Positions 26,781 through 39,130 of a DNA stretch of 64,000 nt are shown piece after piece. This DNA is from Osedax fenrisi (lineage: Eukaryota; Annelida; Polychaeta; Sabellida; Siboglinidae). Position numbers and translations under genes: made by a program. The notes below the pieces were generated by a model that saw nothing but the letters and a program-made list of their open reading frames with translations, made no database searches and was not told where the DNA came from. The stretch is taken from the NCBI GenBank assembly GCA_964019155.1, contig OZ025239.1, forward strand, positions 113,514,020 through 113,578,019, in the 5' to 3' direction. Every line of letters begins with the position of its first letter. Position 1 is the first letter of the stretch.

Positions 26781-27974
26781 CACAGTAAAAACTAAACGTT
26801 CATTAGACTCAATTTAAACGTTCATTGGGTGGTCCAAATAGCGAACCTTTTGTAACGTTCATTAGACTCCAGTTTATAATGAACGTGTTTGCATAAACGT
26901 TCATTAGACTCTATATTCTAATGAACGTTTGTGTATAAACGTTCATTAGACTCTATATTCTAATGAACGTTTTTGTATAAACGTTCATTAGACTCTATAT
27001 TATAATCACAGAGCTAGAGAGAAATCTCTCTAGCTCTATGATTATAATGAACGTTTATGCAAAAACGTTCATTAGACTCTATATTCTGAATATTTATATT
27101 ATTAATATGCTTATAATTATATATGTATTAGCGGAGATACGTTCATATTAGTATTTAACTTGTAATGACTTATATATTACAATATTATATAATTACATAT
27201 ATGTTATATTAAATACATGAATTTAACATTAATAATATTTTTAATATTAAATACAATGTTTCAATATTTAATATTGATAAATCATTATAACATTATTTCA
27301 AATTTATATTATCTTAATTATCAATATAATTATGATTATAATTATTGTTGATTATTATAATTAAGTTGATACATAAATGAAATTATGATGATATCAAAAT
27401 AACATAGATACTTAAAGAATTTATTATTTTAAAATAGTAACTTTATTTATTAAATCATAATATCAACTTAAATATAGAAATAAAATAATAATTGATACTT
27501 AATTCCATTAGTGCTAAATTAAATCAATTTAACAAAATAAAGAAAAATTAAAATATGATATTGTATCTATATATAAATAAATAATCTAGGCGAAAATTAA
27601 TATTATTGGTAAGAATTTTTTAAAAATAATTCTGTATTTAATAATATATCTAAAGGTTCATTGGAATTCAAATGTATAAAGAACGTTTATATACCGTTGA
27701 TAAACGTTCATTACACAACTATATTTCATGAACGTTTATGTTAAATTTTATAATATTAAAGGTTCATTGGACTCTGAAATGTCTAAAGAACGTTTATGTT
27801 AAATTTTATAATATTAAAGGTTCATTGGACTCTGAAATGTCTAAAGAACGTTTATACACCATTTATAAACGTTCATTACACAACTATATTTCATGAACGT
27901 TTAGGTTAAATTTTATAATATTAAACGTTCATTAGACTCTGAATGTGTCTAATGAACGTTTAGTTTTTACTGTG
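26781..27974. mobile_element. CACTA-like non-autonomous DNA transposon with AAACGTTCATTAGA repeats
   Basis: The ends are CACAGTAAAAACTAAACG at 26781 and its inverse complement ending 27974. Multiple direct and inverted copies of AAACGTTCATTAGACTC fill both flanks, and an AT-rich centre has no ORF. A related host repeat in inverse orientation near 54.05 kb shows the uninterrupted sequence. Comparison indicates that only about 2 bp (CA) was duplicated on insertion, which with the CAC...GTG ends fits the CACTA/CMC group. The group assignment is an inference. Confidence 0.7.
27007..27040. mobile_element. 34-bp palindromic micro-insertion, 8-bp target duplication
   Basis: Arms CACAGAGCTAGAGAGA and TCTCTCTAGCTCTATG abut with a 2-bp loop. 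The direct repeat ATTATAAT lies at 26999-27006 and 27041-27048. Neighbouring repeat units of the host element (26915-26922 and 26957-26964, ATTCTAAT) show the empty site. The left end reads CAC and the right end is the complement of CAT; this asymmetry also occurs, reversed, in the copy at 31960. Confidence 0.8.
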
Positions 27975-28074
27975 CACCACATTCCCTATCCAAGTCCAGT
28001 CGTTTCCATTCAATAAATATATAACCTGTCGAGAACTATTATTCTCCGTTTTCCGGAGACAACATATATATATA

Positions 28075-28293
28075 TATATACAAATTCTCTAGGTAGAATA
28101 TGTTTCAGATATATATCTCCAAGAGGAAACGGAGCATTCTTTCAAATATAATTTGTAACTGGTGAACTGAAGTTGTTAAAAAATACTATTCAAAGCTTTA
28201 TATTAACTATTTTTTGGTATCATCGTTTATTTATATATATTTTATATTTTTTTTTATTAATTTTCAGTTTATAATAATGTATATATTATATAC

Positions 28294-28338
<45 letters not shown>

Positions 28339-29493
28339 CGTTTGATTACGTACAAATTCGCGAATAATACACATAAACGTAAACAGTATACTATGTAAAG
28401 TTGTATAATATATTATATGTATACATATCACCATATCCATTATGATAACTTATTTATTAACTTTATTATTAATAAATTAATAAATTATTAAATTATATTA
28501 TTTTACAATAACAAAATTAATAAATTACTTTATTTAAATAACACTATATATTTACATATACTATATATTCTATTATATATATGAACTATATTTTTAGTAT
28601 AATGTATATTTAGAACGTTCTAAATATATAACCATACACACACATATATATAAATATTTATGTTTACTTTATTTATTTCGTTGTTATTAAATATTATACA
28701 TCTTGTAAAACCGTAAACTTTTCCTTCAAAAATTAATTCACACTAAATGTATCAATCATGTTAATGTTATTCCGTATTAATTGTACCAATCTATAATATT
28801 TGATATTATGCTTGCTGTCATCAGTTTACGGTAGCTTAACGCCAGGATAAGTAACCAAATTACTTATTAGGGACTCATCCATGGATGCACCCTTGGGAAT
28901 TGATCCATTCCATATGGGCCTTGCCAACCAGAGATCTTCGGTTTTATTACCTCTCTTGTTTGACAACTCGTACTATCGGATTCTATAGATTGTTTTAACG
29001 GCTAGTATAATCTAATGTTTTATTTTTTATTTTACTTCTCCGTTTATTTCTTGTTTTTTGTATCGTGTTGTTTTTTCTTACTGTTATAACATTTATATAT
29101 TTTGTTTATAGGTATACCTATATGTTTTATAATTATATGGTATTTTTTTTCTTTTTTTATATATAACCATTAATATAATAAACTTTTGATCTATCTATCT
29201 ATAATATAAATATATAGGTATTAATTTCAATGGAGTATATCATAGTATTCTTTATCACTGATTGGATATGGATAACAAGTGCGTATTTAAGTATAAATTA
29301 GCCAATATATAGTTCGGCTCATGAATCACTAAACCGTAACGCTGTGTAACAAGACCTCATATAAGTTATAGGCCACAACCTCTTATAGACGAGGTTATAG
29401 GAGGTCTAGCGTGTAATAGCATCATTGAGTAAAACGTACGATCTTTGATATATATATATATATATACAAAATAATTGGGTTTCCTATTGTATG

Positions 29494-29543
<50 letters not shown>

Positions 29544-29630
29544 AAATATAGATATATAAATTTAATTATGTGTATATAGATAAGGTTTACCTATATATGG
29601 TTTAGATAAACAAATATCAGATACAATACG
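28075..29630. other. Spacer with an unassigned short open stretch
   Basis: (TA)n tracts at 28292-28336 and 29500-29539. Around 28835-28975 the composition is less AT-rich and both strands are open for 40-50 codons (minus: EDLWLARPIWNGSIPKGAS; plus: DSSMDAPLGIDPFHMGLANQ), with (ATCT)n near 29190. It may be a repeat fragment; no family was recognised. Confidence 0.3.
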
Positions 29631-29636
29631 TTGGAT

Positions 29637-29936
29637 ATTGTTATTGTTATTTTTTATTTGGTGGAGTCCTTTCATCCCATCCAGGAACTTAGATGAAGTT
29701 TTTCACTTATAACCATATATGACTCTAATGTCCCTTCGAAGCCGCTCTCATGTTAAGGCATCTATGGTTTTAACGAGAGCCGATCATTTATTTATACACA
29801 ATTATATAAGATCACTTCTAAATAATATTTTAAGACCCATTTTCTAAAATTAATTAATGGTCCGGACGAGGGTCGAATCCGTGTCCTACTGCTTTAGTGT
29901 CTGACGCCTTAGCCACTGAGCCACACAGGCAGTTAT
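29637..29936 (-). mobile_element. tRNA-derived SINE, minus strand
   Basis: Full-length copy: AACAAT-type tail complement, body, and tRNA-like head with B box GGATTCGACCC and A box region CTCAGTGGCTAAGGC. Confidence 0.85.
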
Positions 29937-30655
29937 ATTACCGTATTATACCTACATATAACTTGTCTGTAATCATCCCGGGTATTACTATATTTTTCTT
30001 TATCACATCGCATATAGGCGAGGAGAATATAACCATAACAACGTCGGGGTATACGAACTGTATAGCTAAACCCAAACCCAACCAAAAACCCAACCAATAC
30101 GTTAGTATAACGATAAAAACACGACTACCCCGCCCGGCGCCCGCCCTCCCCCACTCCCACCCGCCCTTAAAGGATTTTTGGGCCGAGCTGCATTTCGCTA
30201 TTAATCGAATTATGATTTATATTGCGTTATTTATTTATATCCTATATTGTAATCGTAATTGTAGCGTAATTTATTAAAACACGGAGGGTAATATAAACGC
30301 AAAGGGTTAATGTTACATACCTATCGATAATAGCCTCATGAATCCAGTTTACGCGCGAGTGAGTTTAAATATATATAGGCTTTGAATTATATGCAGTCTG
30401 CTATATAGTTACTTTATTCATAACACGAGTTCAAAGTTGAACTGTAAATGTTTATTATTGTGATATTTTGCTGACATGCAGATATATCGATAAGATCAGT
30501 GAACTTCAATATCTAACTGGGTTTACTTTCGTATATCACGGTAGACTAATATGATTGTTATTATTATTACTATTAAGTAATACTATATATGAAATTCACA
30601 TATATATATTTATTTATATAGAATACAAAATAATATTTATATATATATATATATA

Positions 30656-30752
30656 TTGTTATTGTTATTGTTATTTTTATTTGATGGAGTCCTTTCATCC
30701 CATCCAGTAACTTAGATGAAGTGTTCACTTATAACCATATATGGCTCTATAG
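30656..30752 (-). mobile_element. SINE 3' fragment
   Basis: Only the tail and the adjacent body (GATGGAGTCCTTTCATCCCA, then the TTATAACCATATATGG region) are present. The tRNA-like head is missing, so this is a 5'-truncated copy. Confidence 0.7.
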
Positions 30753-31676
30753 AGCACTATAGTGTCCAATACATAATTATATATTAATAATATATATAAT
30801 ATATACAATAATATAAATATATGTATATATTATATAATAATATATTTGTCTTATATATAGTGGCGCAGGAACGATTTTTTCATTGGGGGGGTCATGTGTT
30901 TAAAATATTTATAACGCTATTATATTTTTAGTAATATAATATATTTATATTAGAAGTATATACATATAGAATATAAGTATTCATTATCATCATCGATTAG
31001 AATATAGAATTATATATAATAAATAAATAACAATTATATATCGTTGTAGTTATTTATTTAAAAAATTTTGATTTTCGCCAATCATTTCTACTGATAAAAT
31101 TATCTAGTAATTTATCTATATCAATATCATCAATATATTCTTGATGAATATGGCAAATTAATAAATTATTTATCCTTTCTTGTTTCATTGTTGATCTCAG
31201 CCATGTTTTAACTCTTCGTAGGGCTGAGAAGCTTCTCTCACAGGATACTGAATTTGTAGGTCGTGTCAACAGTATTCTTACCAACTGTTCACAATTTGGT
31301 AATATCGTTCTTATAGATTCAGATGATTTCAAGTATGTAACTACGTCGGCAATGCTTCCATGTTTACCTCTTTTTAAAATCGGAAGCTCCAAATTCAAAT
31401 ACCGAATATTAAATTCAGGATATTTATTGATCTATTAATGCAATTATTTAAAAGTAATTTACATCTTATTATTATTATTATTATTATATTATCTAACCTC
31501 TTCCTCATTTATATAATCGATCTTTAAAAGACTTTCCTGGAGTTTATAATATGATACCCAACTATCATCATCTTTAGAGAAACGTGATTCGATTTCGACA
31601 ATTGTTTTGTCAAAAAGTTCATAGGATTTATTTCTGTAAACAAGCATAATTATATATATAATTAGGAATTATTATA

Positions 31677-31708
<32 letters not shown>

Positions 31709-31711
<3 letters not shown>

Positions 31712-31912
31712 CTGGCTCGATAGCGCAATTGGCTAAGATGTTTGACTTCGAACCAGTAGGCCTGGGTACAGTTCCCAGGCCGAACTAAAAAATGATTCTT
31801 AAAATAATATATAGAAGTGATGAATTAAATTTGTATTAAATTCATCGGCTCTAGTTAAACCCAGGGACACATTAACTTAAGAGTTGTTTTGAAGGGACTT
31901 TAGGGTTATTAA
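31709..31912 (+). mobile_element. SINE subfamily with a different tRNA-like head, inside the hAT element
   Basis: The head GGCTCGATAGCGCAATTGGC continues to a loop CTTCGAA (anticodon TCG, Arg-like) and a 5-bp T-stem CCTGG/CCAGG. The body matches the common SINE (AGAAGTGAT, ATCGGCTCTAGTTAAAC, GAAGGGAC). The B box is not canonical, so it is not called as a tRNA gene. Confidence 0.7.
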
Positions 31913-31959
31913 TAATAGTTATAAATATTAAATGACTCCATAGTTTCTGGTATTGTATG

Positions 31960-31996
31960 CATAGAGCTAGAGAGAAACTTTCTCTCTAGCTCTGTG
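31960..31996. mobile_element. 37-bp palindromic micro-insertion, same family as 27007, opposite orientation
   Basis: 18-bp arms CATAGAGCTAGAGAGAAA and TTTCTCTCTAGCTCTGTG around one C, flanked by ATTGTATG at 31952-31959 and 31997-32004. Reverse-complemented it matches the 27007 copy, apart from 3 bp at the centre, including the asymmetric third base. It lies inside the hAT element at 30858-33215. Confidence 0.8.
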
Positions 31997-33223
31997 ATTG
32001 TATGTAAGGAATCTACCGAATGTATACAATACAATACAATACAATACAATACAATATATATATATTTATTTATAAATTTATATATGTTATGTATATATAG
32101 AATGTTTTTTTTATTTAACCTTAAATACGTGTCAACATCGGGTGGATTATATTCGTCTGATGTACCATTGTATTTTTTTATTGAAAATGATCTTCTTTTT
32201 TTTATAGATTTTTCAATTCCCAAATCTATCATTTCCGTATATATTTCGTTTTTCCTTTTATCAAAATGTAATCTATAATCTTTAATGTCATCTTTACATA
32301 TATCAATCGATACATTAACATTATCTAAAGTAGATGTCGAACACATAAAACATTTTACTAATATATCAAGCAGGTTGAATATTGAAAAACCAATTTTTAG
32401 CATAAAATATGTTGTATCTTTTTTCATCATTTTTGAATATGATTTTGCAATTATTTTTTGGTCATTCGAAATATCGTTTATTAAAGTAAATTCTTCTAAA
32501 GCAACCATGATATCTTTATATTTATCAATAAATATACTCATTGCCTCCTTTCTAACAGTCCACCGTGTTGGACATAATGGACGAATTTTATTGGTTATAT
32601 TATTAAAAAGATTTCTAAATTTTATTGTATTATTAATCAATTTACCAAATGAATTGATCATTGACATTATATCCCTTAGATTTTCGTGATTAGATATAGA
32701 TTGTTCTATTAAAGTTACCCTATGTGCACCACAATGGGTGTAGTACGCCAGAGGCTGTTCTTTCATTATTCTTGCCTGAACTCCGGTATAAATACCTGCC
32801 ATATTGGAGGCTCCATCATAAGATTGTCCTCTGAGATTTGTAATATCTAATTGACATCTAATCATAACACCTTTTAACATATTTGATAACGATTCAGCAT
32901 TATAAAAAAATTATAATAAATTATTATTTATTTTTTTAAATAAAATACGTTTTAAATATTACAATAAAGGCTTGAAAGCTTTATTATACTCCATATTAAT
33001 TGTAAATCCTTTGTTATAAGTTACTACACCCTTAGATGTATGTGTATACATATTTTCTAATAAAAATGTTATATATATGTATATAATAAATATTTAAATT
33101 TGTTATTACAATTTTATTTTATTTTTTGTCAATATTATTGAGGGGGTGCAACCCCCCCATCCAAATTATTGGGGGGGTCCGAACCCCCCCGACCCCCCCT
33201 ATTGCCGCGCCACTACTTATATA

Positions 33224-34750
33224 ATATATTTGTGTTTTAAAGTTAGATGTAGGCTCTAGATCTATAATGCCCACAGTAGTGATACATAGCACAATTCCTA
33301 AGATAATGTAGTTACATTCGAATCACCTTCACACATGGTAGTTCAATAAGATAGTTATGGCAGCTGATGTAATATGTATATTATATTATATATAATATAT
33401 TATAATATATTATATATGTATATAATTTATATAGTTAAGGAGTTAAAAATAATTAATTGGTATACTATAAACAATCAATTATATTACATATTTATTTTAA
33501 TAGTGAGCACGACAGAACACCTCTATAATTGTACTATCAAATAGTATGAAACGAATTGATAAATGATGTATTGATAAACTAGACAGCGATAAATGATATA
33601 GGAGAAATGTGAATTAATGTGATTAATGTGGGAATCCTTGTCACTATACATTATGAAAAACATTATTTAATACGTTTTTTATTAGAATTAAATATAATTC
33701 AGATATATTTTAACTATAACTTCTGAAATGTTTTAAGGGTTATATTTATTGTAAATTACGAAAAAATTATATTCTATATAGATGCATAATTGTAATTAAA
33801 CCTATAGTTTTAACTTAAGTATACTTGGTAAATTTAAAATTAATTGTTCTTAAAATTATTAATTTTCTCTATCTACATTCGCATATTAAAAAAATGTTAT
33901 ATTCTCATAGTGTATATTTTATTATAATTTGTCTAGTATATATATATATAATAGATATACATAAATAGTTCGTATTCAAATAGGAATAATCTACTTTATA
34001 GTTTTTTTTAATAATGATTATATTGATGATATTCTGAAAACAAATGATTAGGATAACCTACCTACCTTTTTCAAATGACTATTACGGATTTCAATAAATA
34101 TATATTTATTGATACGGTTTTTATTTATAAATATAATCTAAACATAAAACTAAATAACTTATTAAGCAACAAGTAATAGCAATTGAATGTCTAGACTGAT
34201 ATCTCCCCCATTTACCTATTTACATATTAACGCCCGGGCACGATGGCGATTCTAGTATTGGAGAATAGGTTGCAACTTATTAATTGAAGAAATACAAATT
34301 TCAACTTATAGTAAACTATATATATATATATATATATATATCAGTAGACTAAATTCCATAGTAGACTATATATTACATTAGATCAGTTAAAAATCATCGT
34401 CATATAGTAAGTTATAGGATAATACTTATTGAATAATTCTTGACGTACTTATAGATTCATTATGGACATACTTTATTAAAATCATTAACGGGTATACCAT
34501 TGTCATCACAAGCAGATACTGTTATTGTACTCTTTTTTTTAAATAACCTATACTTATATAAGTTATATCGGATATGATAAGTAATAACAAATTACATACA
34601 TTACATTATACAAATATAGGTTTATTACCTACAGGTTTATTGACTCAATTAAAACAATAGACGTTTATATAATAAAACAAATAAATAAATAAATACATGA
34701 ATATATTTTATATACATTTTAAAAGAATACATTATATTGATAACATATGT
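33224..34750. other. AT-rich spacer
   Basis: No gene or clear mobile element seen; one (TA)n tract at about 34318-34340. Confidence 0.5.
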
Positions 34751-34754
34751 GAAT

Positions 34755-35150
34755 ATAGTCGACATTTGTAAGTAACCAAATATGATATGATCTGTAATTC
34801 ACCAGGAAGGCTGTTCCAGTACTTCGGAACAGCAAAAGTGAAATCAGCATCTATATACATAGATGAGACAAACGGCACAGAATGTTTCATCAGCTCACAT
34901 TTGTGACTTGGGCGCGTTATACATTAATAGAGGCACCGTATTTATTTCATAAAATTCATGAATTTGAGACTTTAGCATTATGCAAAACATGGAGCTTATT
35001 GGGTACTTTGTAGAATAAAGTCTACCAGCAAAGTGTTATAATTAAGTTCAATTTTGATAAAGGCGGTAATAAATAATATTGATGAAATCTCTAAATATAT
35101 AGGCATGACAATAAATTATTTTAGGAGTTTATTGGAGTATATGAACAACT
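34755..35150 (-). mobile_element. LINE 3'-end remnant
   Basis: On the minus strand this stretch translates to a decayed RT C-terminal region containing CELMKHSVPFVSS and FTFAVPKYWNSLPGELQ. The latter resembles the 'APRLWNSLP' motif found near the C terminus of many LINE ORF2 proteins. It is separated from the LINE that ends near 35290 and looks like a different, older insertion. Stops are frequent and it cannot be functional. Confidence 0.55.
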
Positions 35151-35289
35151 AAATTACAAAAGAAAATGTACGGTGATTAAACATGTGATCAAACATAGAA
35201 TTTACATTATATGAGATAATTGATCATTTAAAACAATATTTGATAATTTAATTGATAAATATATATTTAAAATAAATATTTAATCAATT

Positions 35290-37672
35290 AGCCATCCAGT
35301 TTTTTCTCTAGCAATGATGTTAGTGTCCAGGTGATGGACCTGTATACAAGTACTGATTCGACAGCGGCTCGAAAGAAAATTCTTTTAAATTATCTGTAAG
35401 ATTAGATTTTGACATTCATATTGTTTAGGGCAGTGCCCACGCTTTTGCTATTCGTATATTAACGTCACGTTCAGTGGAGCCTGTAGGCTCAACTGTATAT
35501 GTAGCTACCTAGGTATTTGTATTCTTCTACCCTTTTTATACTATGTACTTTTCTGATTTTTAAGGTGATACGTTGTATTCCTTGTTGGTTCTGATTGAGA
35601 GTAGTATATCCAGTATTATCTGTATTGATTTTCAGGCCAATGTAGCTTGATTTCTCTTCAATTTTATGTAACAATATCGTTGCGGCGTTTACGCTACCAG
35701 TCGTTATGGCTATATCATCAGCATAATCAATATCGGATATGCACATTTCAGGGTTACGACTACTTCTCCTTTGTGCGAGTGTAAATCAAAGATTTGAGTT
35801 TATATCCAGTGAATTCTTTAATACGTAGTCGAGGCATACAATAAATAAAAATGGAGCTAAGGTATCATCTTGTAGGTCCCCAGTCGTGATATTGATAAAG
35901 GACGTATCTCCATCGAGTGATCTAACCATAGATTGTGTATTTTTGTATAGCATCATTACGTTAGTGATTTCTTCTGGAATTTCATACTTGATTAGGATAT
36001 AATTCATCTCTTTGCGATTTATAGAGTCAAAGGCGTTGGAGAAATCTATGAACAATAGAGTTAGCGGTAGGTTTTTGGATTTAACTCCATCTAGGATACG
36101 ACGAACTGTTAGAATCTTTCCTGATGTCGACCTATTTGTTGGAAACCCGTTTTGGTTTTTCCTTAATAAAGGATCGACATGCGGACGGATTCTGTTTAGT
36201 AGCATCAGATTAAATATCTTGGTAAATATCACGCAGATATTGCTGCTAAAGTGATTCCCATGTAGTTTGTTGTTAATTATCTCATTTTTTCGGGAATGGT
36301 AGTATGCATCCTTTTGTCCAGCTTTCTATTGGTTTTTGCATGTATACATTATTAAACGATTCAAGCAGGAAGTCCTGCAATTAATTTAGTTTCCATACTT
36401 CGACAGGTATTTCATCTAGTCCGATAGCCTTACCGTTTTATACACTTTTTACAATACGATGATCCGAAGCTAAACTGATGAATGAATTATATGCTCTTGC
36501 ATTCTTTGCACTAATTTTCCACTTTGAGTTAATGATTATGAAATCAATTTGTGATTTGAAGTTGTTTGGCGAAGTATAAGTCCAGGTTTGACCTGCTCTT
36601 TTCTGGTATTGCGTGTTTAAGCATATACATTTATTTTCATGAAGACATTTTTTAAGCATAATGCCATTTCGATTTGTGGTCTCGTGAAAAGAGTATTTGA
36701 AATCGTCATATTGACCGAAGTGAGCGTTAAAATCACCAGCGATTAAAATTAGGTTATGTTTATGCACCTGTCTCGTTATTGCTGTGAGATATGTATAGAA
36801 ATCTTCTGTCTCTATTTCATCACTGACATTCGTTGGGCTGTAACATAACATTATTGTAGTCTGTGGGTAACCATGGCATTATATCGTCATTATTAGTGAA
36901 GTTATTTTTTCAACTCTTGTTATTGTATTATAAGCTTTTAAGCTCACGAGGATTCCAATACCTCCTATGGCAGCATTACGGTTGTTCCTCCATGCCAGGC
37001 AGGTTATACGTTTCCATTTGTCAAATGTATGTTATTTTATTAGAGTATCTTCGTGTATGAACCTGTTTTCTTGTATACATACTACATCTTGACCTGTTTT
37101 TACTGCTGAGTCTATTAATTATGGTATTTTACATATTTTTTTGAAATGTTTGAGTGTTTAATGTGCTTATCGTGGTCTTCGTACTAGCATTTATAAGTTG
37201 GGGTTTTTTATTTTTATTATTATTATTCTTATTCTCAGTCGCTGACTTTTCGAATGCAACATGAGATGAAATTACAGGACGCGCTCCTTGTTCCGCGTGA
37301 CGAGCGATGCGAGATGGATATGTTGTAGATTGTTTTGTCATGTTTTGCTTTCAGTAGCTAGATAAAATGTACGGTCGCCACTCCATACATATTTGCGTAA
37401 CTCGGCTCGGGTGGCTAAACAGGTAGGTAATACTATATAGCATATGCCTTGCCACTACATGGATTTTGTCCGTCACAGCTTATTGGTTATTCGCAGCTAA
37501 CCATTATATCTAATATCCGTTCCCCTATCAGCAACCTGGGAAGCCGGTGGATTGAAGTTATCATCACCATATCAGTTCATCATTTATCGCTTCGGATAAA
37601 GATGAATAAATGTGAGCCGAGTATCCTCAGGAAACTGAGCTCTCCACATATCCACCATAATTTATAACTTAC
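35290..37672 (-). mobile_element. Degenerate LINE with endonuclease and RT, different from the 60 kb copy
   Basis: Minus-strand LINE lying between P450 A and B. An initial ORF region (37341-37129) begins MTKQSTTYPSRIARHAEQG. The endonuclease at 36851-36438 has AGDFNAHFG, QIDFIIINSKW and ASDHRIVKS. The RT at 36232-35786 has FIDFSNAFDSINRKE and GDLQDDTLAPFLF. The stretch 35746-35489 has DIDYADDIAI and YKYLGSYI. A tail near 35310-35400 reads WTLTSLLEKKLDG. Several frameshifts and stops separate these parts, so the copy is dead. The less AT-rich stretch 37345-37670 directly upstream is probably its 5' UTR. It is clearly diverged from the LINE at 60 kb, so at least two families are present. Confidence 0.82.
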
Positions 37673-38324
37673 TAAATATTATATTGCAATGCTTTTTGGG
37701 GATCAATCTTCATAATTTCCATTTATAAAAAATGTATATTTAAAAAAAATAATTTATATAATCATTTATCTATCAACTGATAGTTCATTTAAAAATCTGA
37801 CCTACATTTTTGGTGTACCAAAAGTTTGTACCAAATTCTGACCTACATGTTTGTATTAATAGTTATTAATGATGTTGTATATCACATACCATTACAAATA
37901 AACATTCATTATAATACAATCAACATATTTAACTAAACTATAATAGTTATTTTCTCATTATTTTAATTTGGTGAATATTACTCTATATAGTAGGATATAT
38001 ATTATACTATACTATAAAGTATACTATATATAAAGTATACCTATACTATATAGTATACTATAAAGGTCAGAACTATTTTATTCGTTAATATACATTTTTA
38101 AAATTTTCATAGATATTATTTTTTTTTTAAATAATGTAATTATATAATTAAATGCTATATCATGTTTCTATCATTATATTCATTTTGAAAAAATGTATAA
38201 TTTTTAATTATTTTATTTTAAATATAATATATATTTTATAAATAAAAAAATGTTCTTCTTAAAGAATAATATAATATTATTAAATACCCAGGCAATCAAA
38301 CACGTTGACCGTCAACGTAAAATA

Positions 38325-38512
38325 TATAACAACGTTCCAATGTTGTATATAGTATAGGTAAAATAAACATTTAGCATATAATTATTTTATTTATGCAATA
38401 TATGTTCCAATTTTATATATATTGTAGATCAAATAAACACTTTGGATATAATTATTTTATGTATTCAATATATGTTCCAATTTTGTATATTTTATAGATC
38501 AAATAAACACAT
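38325..38512. repeat. Tandem repeat, about 70-bp unit, three copies
   Basis: Units share ATGTTCCAATTTTGTATAT, then AGATCAAATAAACA and ATATAATTATTTTAT, starting near 38333, 38404 and 38474. It lies just downstream of P450 B. Confidence 0.65.
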
Positions 38513-38840
38513 TGGACACAATGAACACATATATGTAACAAATTATGTAAACATATTTAAAATCTTTAAAATTGGATATTTAAAAAAAATTGCTTTAATA
38601 ATAAGATATATATATATATATATATACTATGGTATAAACGTTATATACTATAGTAATAATCCATCTATACGTACTATTCTATATTTGAATATATTTCTTA
38701 ATAAACAAATAATCGGGGAATAATAAGATGATAAATTATGTAATTTATAAAGTATTCATTCATTGTTGAGAAGTCCATACATAAACTACATATTAGATAA
38801 TAATCATTGTTAATATTATGCAATTCATAATATTATTAAT

Positions 38841-39094
38841 TCACAGGCACGAAGTAATGGATACTTTGTATGGCTGCGGAAAATGAACGGATTTGTGAAC
38901 ACCCCTAAGAGGGGGCAGCTCAGCCACGCCTACTTCCGGTTTAAACTCGAGTCTTTGTATGAGTGTTGTGGCGAATATGAATATTTCCATTTTAGCTAAA
39001 TTATTTCCTGGGCATTTTCTCTGACCTATGTAATATTATAAAATATGTATACATATGTCTGTATATATTAATATGATATGTAAATGTATATATG

Positions 39095-39130
<36 letters not shown>

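Larger units (their letters stand above)
26140..28072. repeat. Host repeat, copy 1 (interrupted by the CACTA-like element)
   Basis: Segments 26140-26780 and 27975-28072 match 53950-54700 in inverse orientation. Shared marks: duplicated blocks with GTTATGTAATTTGGAT, a hairpin around GAGAAGTT...AACTTCTC (26490-26583), a stretch of CACGAACCACAC/CCCCATCC units, and the end TTCTCCGTTTTCCGGAGACA. The repeat has no ORF. Its GACAACA/TGTTGTC end would suit an LTR, but this is only a guess. Confidence 0.7.
31054..32880 (-). pseudogene. hAT transposase (DUF4371/ZMYM1-like), interrupted
   Basis: The N-terminal open part, 32880 to about 32110, has GQSYDGASNMAG, CGAHRVTL and CPTRWTVRKEA, typical of DUF4371 hAT transposases. 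The middle part near 31640-31490 has YELFDKTIVEIESRFS. The C-terminal part, 31398-31054, has LLTRPTNSVSCERSFSALRR and VKTWLRSTMKQERINNL, the hAT dimerisation region. A SINE and a short palindrome lie between the parts. The upstream end (zinc finger and true start) was not found. The breaks could be introns carrying insertions or real damage; no clean splice chain was established. Confidence 0.8.
30858..33215 (-). mobile_element. hAT DNA transposon with perfect 8-bp target duplication
   Basis: The element starts TAGTGGCGC (30858) and ends GCGCCACTA (33215). It is flanked by the identical 8-bp direct repeat CTTATATA at 30850-30857 and 33216-33223, the hAT signature. Subterminal G- and C-runs (30890s and 33146-33200) sit inside both ends. 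The minus strand carries transposase sequence. The element has itself received a SINE (about 31709-31912) and a 37-bp palindrome (31960-31996). The exact target duplication implies a fairly recent insertion. Confidence 0.93.

Noticed and set aside
26140..28072. LTR retrotransposon
   Set aside because: Only one possible LTR-like edge (TGTTGTC); no gag, pol, primer-binding site or second LTR nearby.
29897..30277. 126-codon open frame with Pro- and Lys-rich stretch
   Set aside because: It begins in a SINE head and runs through a C-rich tract; no domain and no splice partner.
31711..31785. Possible functional tRNA-Arg(TCG) gene
   Set aside because: Anticodon stem and B box are broken and the SINE body follows directly.
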